Part shown: one piece after another, positions 62,755 to 64,000 of the stretch | Layout: each line of letters opens with the position of its first letter | Position numbering within the stretch: the first letter of the stretch is position 1 | Assembly: GCA_028753945.1 (NCBI GenBank) | Contig: JAPNXP010000012.1 | Location: forward strand, 5,106,501-5,170,500 | Length of the DNA: 64,000 nt | Reading direction: 5' to 3' | Source of the DNA: Hexactinellida sp. DTS-2022 | Taxonomy: Eukaryota > Porifera > Hexactinellida | The notes under the pieces: model-generated | Seen by the model: the letters and a program-made list of their open reading frames with translations, nothing else | Told to the model about the DNA's origin: nothing | Databases searched by the model: none | Translations under genes and position numbers: made by a program

Positions 62755-63561
62755 ATGAGTGGCGCAATCCGACTCTCCCATTACACGCGAGGCTCGCTGC
62801 GACAGGGACCTCCTATCCTAATGCTGCACGGGCTGTTTGGCAACAAGCGCAACTGGCTTAACATCTCCAGACACATTAATAGACTGACTGAGCGCAGAGT
62901 ATATGCGCTTGATTTGCGCAATCACGGAGAGAGTCCGCACAGCTGTTCGATTTCCTACGAACTGATGGCTGCAGATGTGCGGCGTTTCCTAGAAGAGAAT
63001 TCCATTGAAACCTGCGCTGTCGTTGGTCACAGCATGGGGGGCCGTGTCGCCATGGCTCTCTGCTTGGACCATCCTGACATAGTCCGGCAGATGGTGGCTG
63101 TCGACGTGGCTCCTACTAAGCCACCTAATCCCGGCATTGCAACCACTTGTATCAGAGGAATGCTGAACCTCCCTCTTGAGAAGGTGACCAGTCGCAAACA
63201 AGCTGCGCAGCTTATGTCAGACGTTATTGAAGACTCTAAAATGCGGGATTTTCTTGTTACAAATTTAGTCCTGAGAGGCGGCCTTTGGAAGTGGAGAATG
63301 AATCTTGAAGGAATTGCAAACTCAACTAAAGCCCTCGCTTCTCTTTCAACAAATTATTTCAAAATGAAATACACGAAACCCTCCTTCTTCATCGGGGGTT
63401 CTAACTCCCCATACCTCACGGGAGAATCTCCTCGGATAATCAGAGATATATTTCCCAACGCGGAGATCTGTATGGTGCCTGACGCGGGTCACTGGGTACA
63501 TATCGACCAATCAGAGTCGTTTCTAGCTCAGGTCACTGGCTTTCTACTGAGAGCTAACTGA
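62755..63561 (+). CDS. ABHD11: Alpha/beta hydrolase, ABHD11-like
   Basis: 268 residues, one exon. The oxyanion segment LMLHGLFGNKRNW, DLRNHGESPHS, the nucleophile elbow GHSMGG with Ser93, VDVAPTKPP and the terminal DAGHWVHIDQ with His246 are diagnostic for ABHD11, a mitochondrial hydrolase that protects 2-oxoglutarate dehydrogenase lipoylation in mammals. The start lacks an obvious long mitochondrial leader, so localisation is uncertain. The bacterial YbfF esterase is the nearest alternative. It lies 204 bp after the ARL8 donor on the same strand. Confidence 0.9.
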   Translation: MSGAIRLSHYTRGSLRQGPPILMLHGLFGNKRNWLNISRHINRLTERRVYALDLRNHGESPHSCSISYELMAADVRRFLEENSIETCAVVGHSMGGRVAMALCLDHPDIVRQMVAVDVAPTKPPNPGIATTCIRGMLNLPLEKVTSRKQAAQLMSDVIEDSKMRDFLVTNLVLRGGLWKWRMNLEGIANSTKALASLSTNYFKMKYTKPSFFIGGSNSPYLTGESPRIIRDIFPNAEICMVPDAGHWVHIDQSESFLAQVTGFLLRAN

Positions 63562-63692
63562 CTTGTTCAGATCTGTAACTATTGCCTATCAGAAGCTTAT
63601 TATCCGTACCTAGCTATTTCGTGTATTTACTATAAACTTAGGAACAATCCAATCAGCTATACTTTGCGAAGAGATATAAATGCAATGTGTTA

Positions 63693-64000
63693 TTATTGGT
63701 TAGCTGTGTCTCTCCTGTTTCTGAGCAGCTCTATGACCCTCTCCGCGGCAATCAGCCCCGGGGCCCCCATCACGCCCCCGCTCGGGTGTATGCCGCTCCC
63801 GCACTGGAACAGCCCTGGTATCGGCGTGTCCGGCCCGCAGAGGCGGCGGCTGGGGCGGGACCAGTAGAGCTGGTCCAGGGAGAGAGCCCCGTGGAATATG
63901 TTGCCCCCTGTGAGGCCGAATATCGCCTCTAGGTCCGGAGGGGTGAGAATGTCCGTACCCACCACCGATTGTTTGAAGCCAGGCGCGTACTCCTCGATGG
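63693..64000 (-). CDS. PYROXD2: PYROXD2-like FAD oxidoreductase, C-terminal end (partial)
   Basis: The minus strand is open from the window edge to a stop at 63693, about 102 codons. [39 protein letters not shown] and [19 protein letters not shown] are the C-terminal FAD/substrate-domain signatures of PYROXD2, a mitochondrial matrix flavoprotein of the carotenoid desaturase/amine oxidase group. The N-terminal part, including the dinucleotide-binding motif, lies beyond the window. Stops of this gene and ABHD11 converge 131 bp apart. Confidence 0.92.
   Translation of the reverse strand, partial: IEEYAPGFKQSVVGTDILTPPDLEAIFGLTGGNIFHGALSLDQLYWSRPSRRLCGPDTPIPGLFQCGSGIHPSGGVMGAPGLIAAERVIELLRNRRDTANQ

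Overview
The window is nuclear DNA of an animal. Genes carry GT-AG introns, many only 46-88 bp long, and encode metazoan proteins: a receptor tyrosine phosphatase with Ig domains, SETD7, OSTF1, SON, DDB1, TMF1, TIPIN, DCTN3, TMCO1, IQCE and a TRIM-NHL protein. Several long genes have no introns, intergenic DNA is AT-rich and full of small non-autonomous transposons, and NHL-repeat and multi-pass receptor-like proteins occur as paralogues. A non-bilaterian animal, perhaps a sponge, fits best; this is inference and the species cannot be named.

Positions 1-17074 hold no convincing host gene. They are a mosaic of repeats: an integrase-type element with terminal inverted repeats (157-1310), a hAT-type MITE with an 8-bp target duplication (1822-2234), five copies of an approximately 1 kb unit (called family R here), a foldback element whose arms are minisatellites (6194-7483), LINE relics, and a Helitron/HINE-like element carrying about eight 141-bp tandem repeats (13270-14633).

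Positions 17075-29402 are a dense plus-strand array: an intronless Ig-domain receptor tyrosine phosphatase, ACOT13-like thioesterase, TIPIN, group XII phospholipase A2, EFCAB10, TMF1 and an unrecognised Ser/Pro-rich protein. Positions 29771-38614 hold two paralogous multi-pass proteins that resemble Frizzled-class receptors without the cysteine-rich domain (one minus, one plus), a divergent TRIM-NHL / coiled-coil-NHL pair, and TMCO1.

Positions 38886-46348: IQCE (minus, four exons) carries the whole SON gene (plus, four exons) inside its 3.2 kb intron. IQCE and SETD7 share an 82-bp divergent promoter interval, and OSTF1 follows. Positions 46294-52302 are a tandem segmental duplication of the OSTF1 tail plus an intronless multi-pass receptor-like gene, separated by a 1 kb inverted-repeat element. 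Positions 53001-64000 hold DCTN3, DDB1 (nine exons), an unrecognised type II membrane protein (minus, six exons), the first exon of ARL8, an ABHD11-like hydrolase and the 3' end of PYROXD2 (minus, cut by the window edge).

The recognised genes are mostly housekeeping: DNA replication and repair (TIPIN, DDB1), Golgi and vesicle traffic (TMF1, ARL8), splicing (SON), microtubule motors and cilia (DCTN3, IQCE, EFCAB10) and ER calcium (TMCO1). They show no sign of one shared pathway. The novelty lies in the receptor-like families, the unknown membrane protein, the nested gene arrangement and the repeat architecture.
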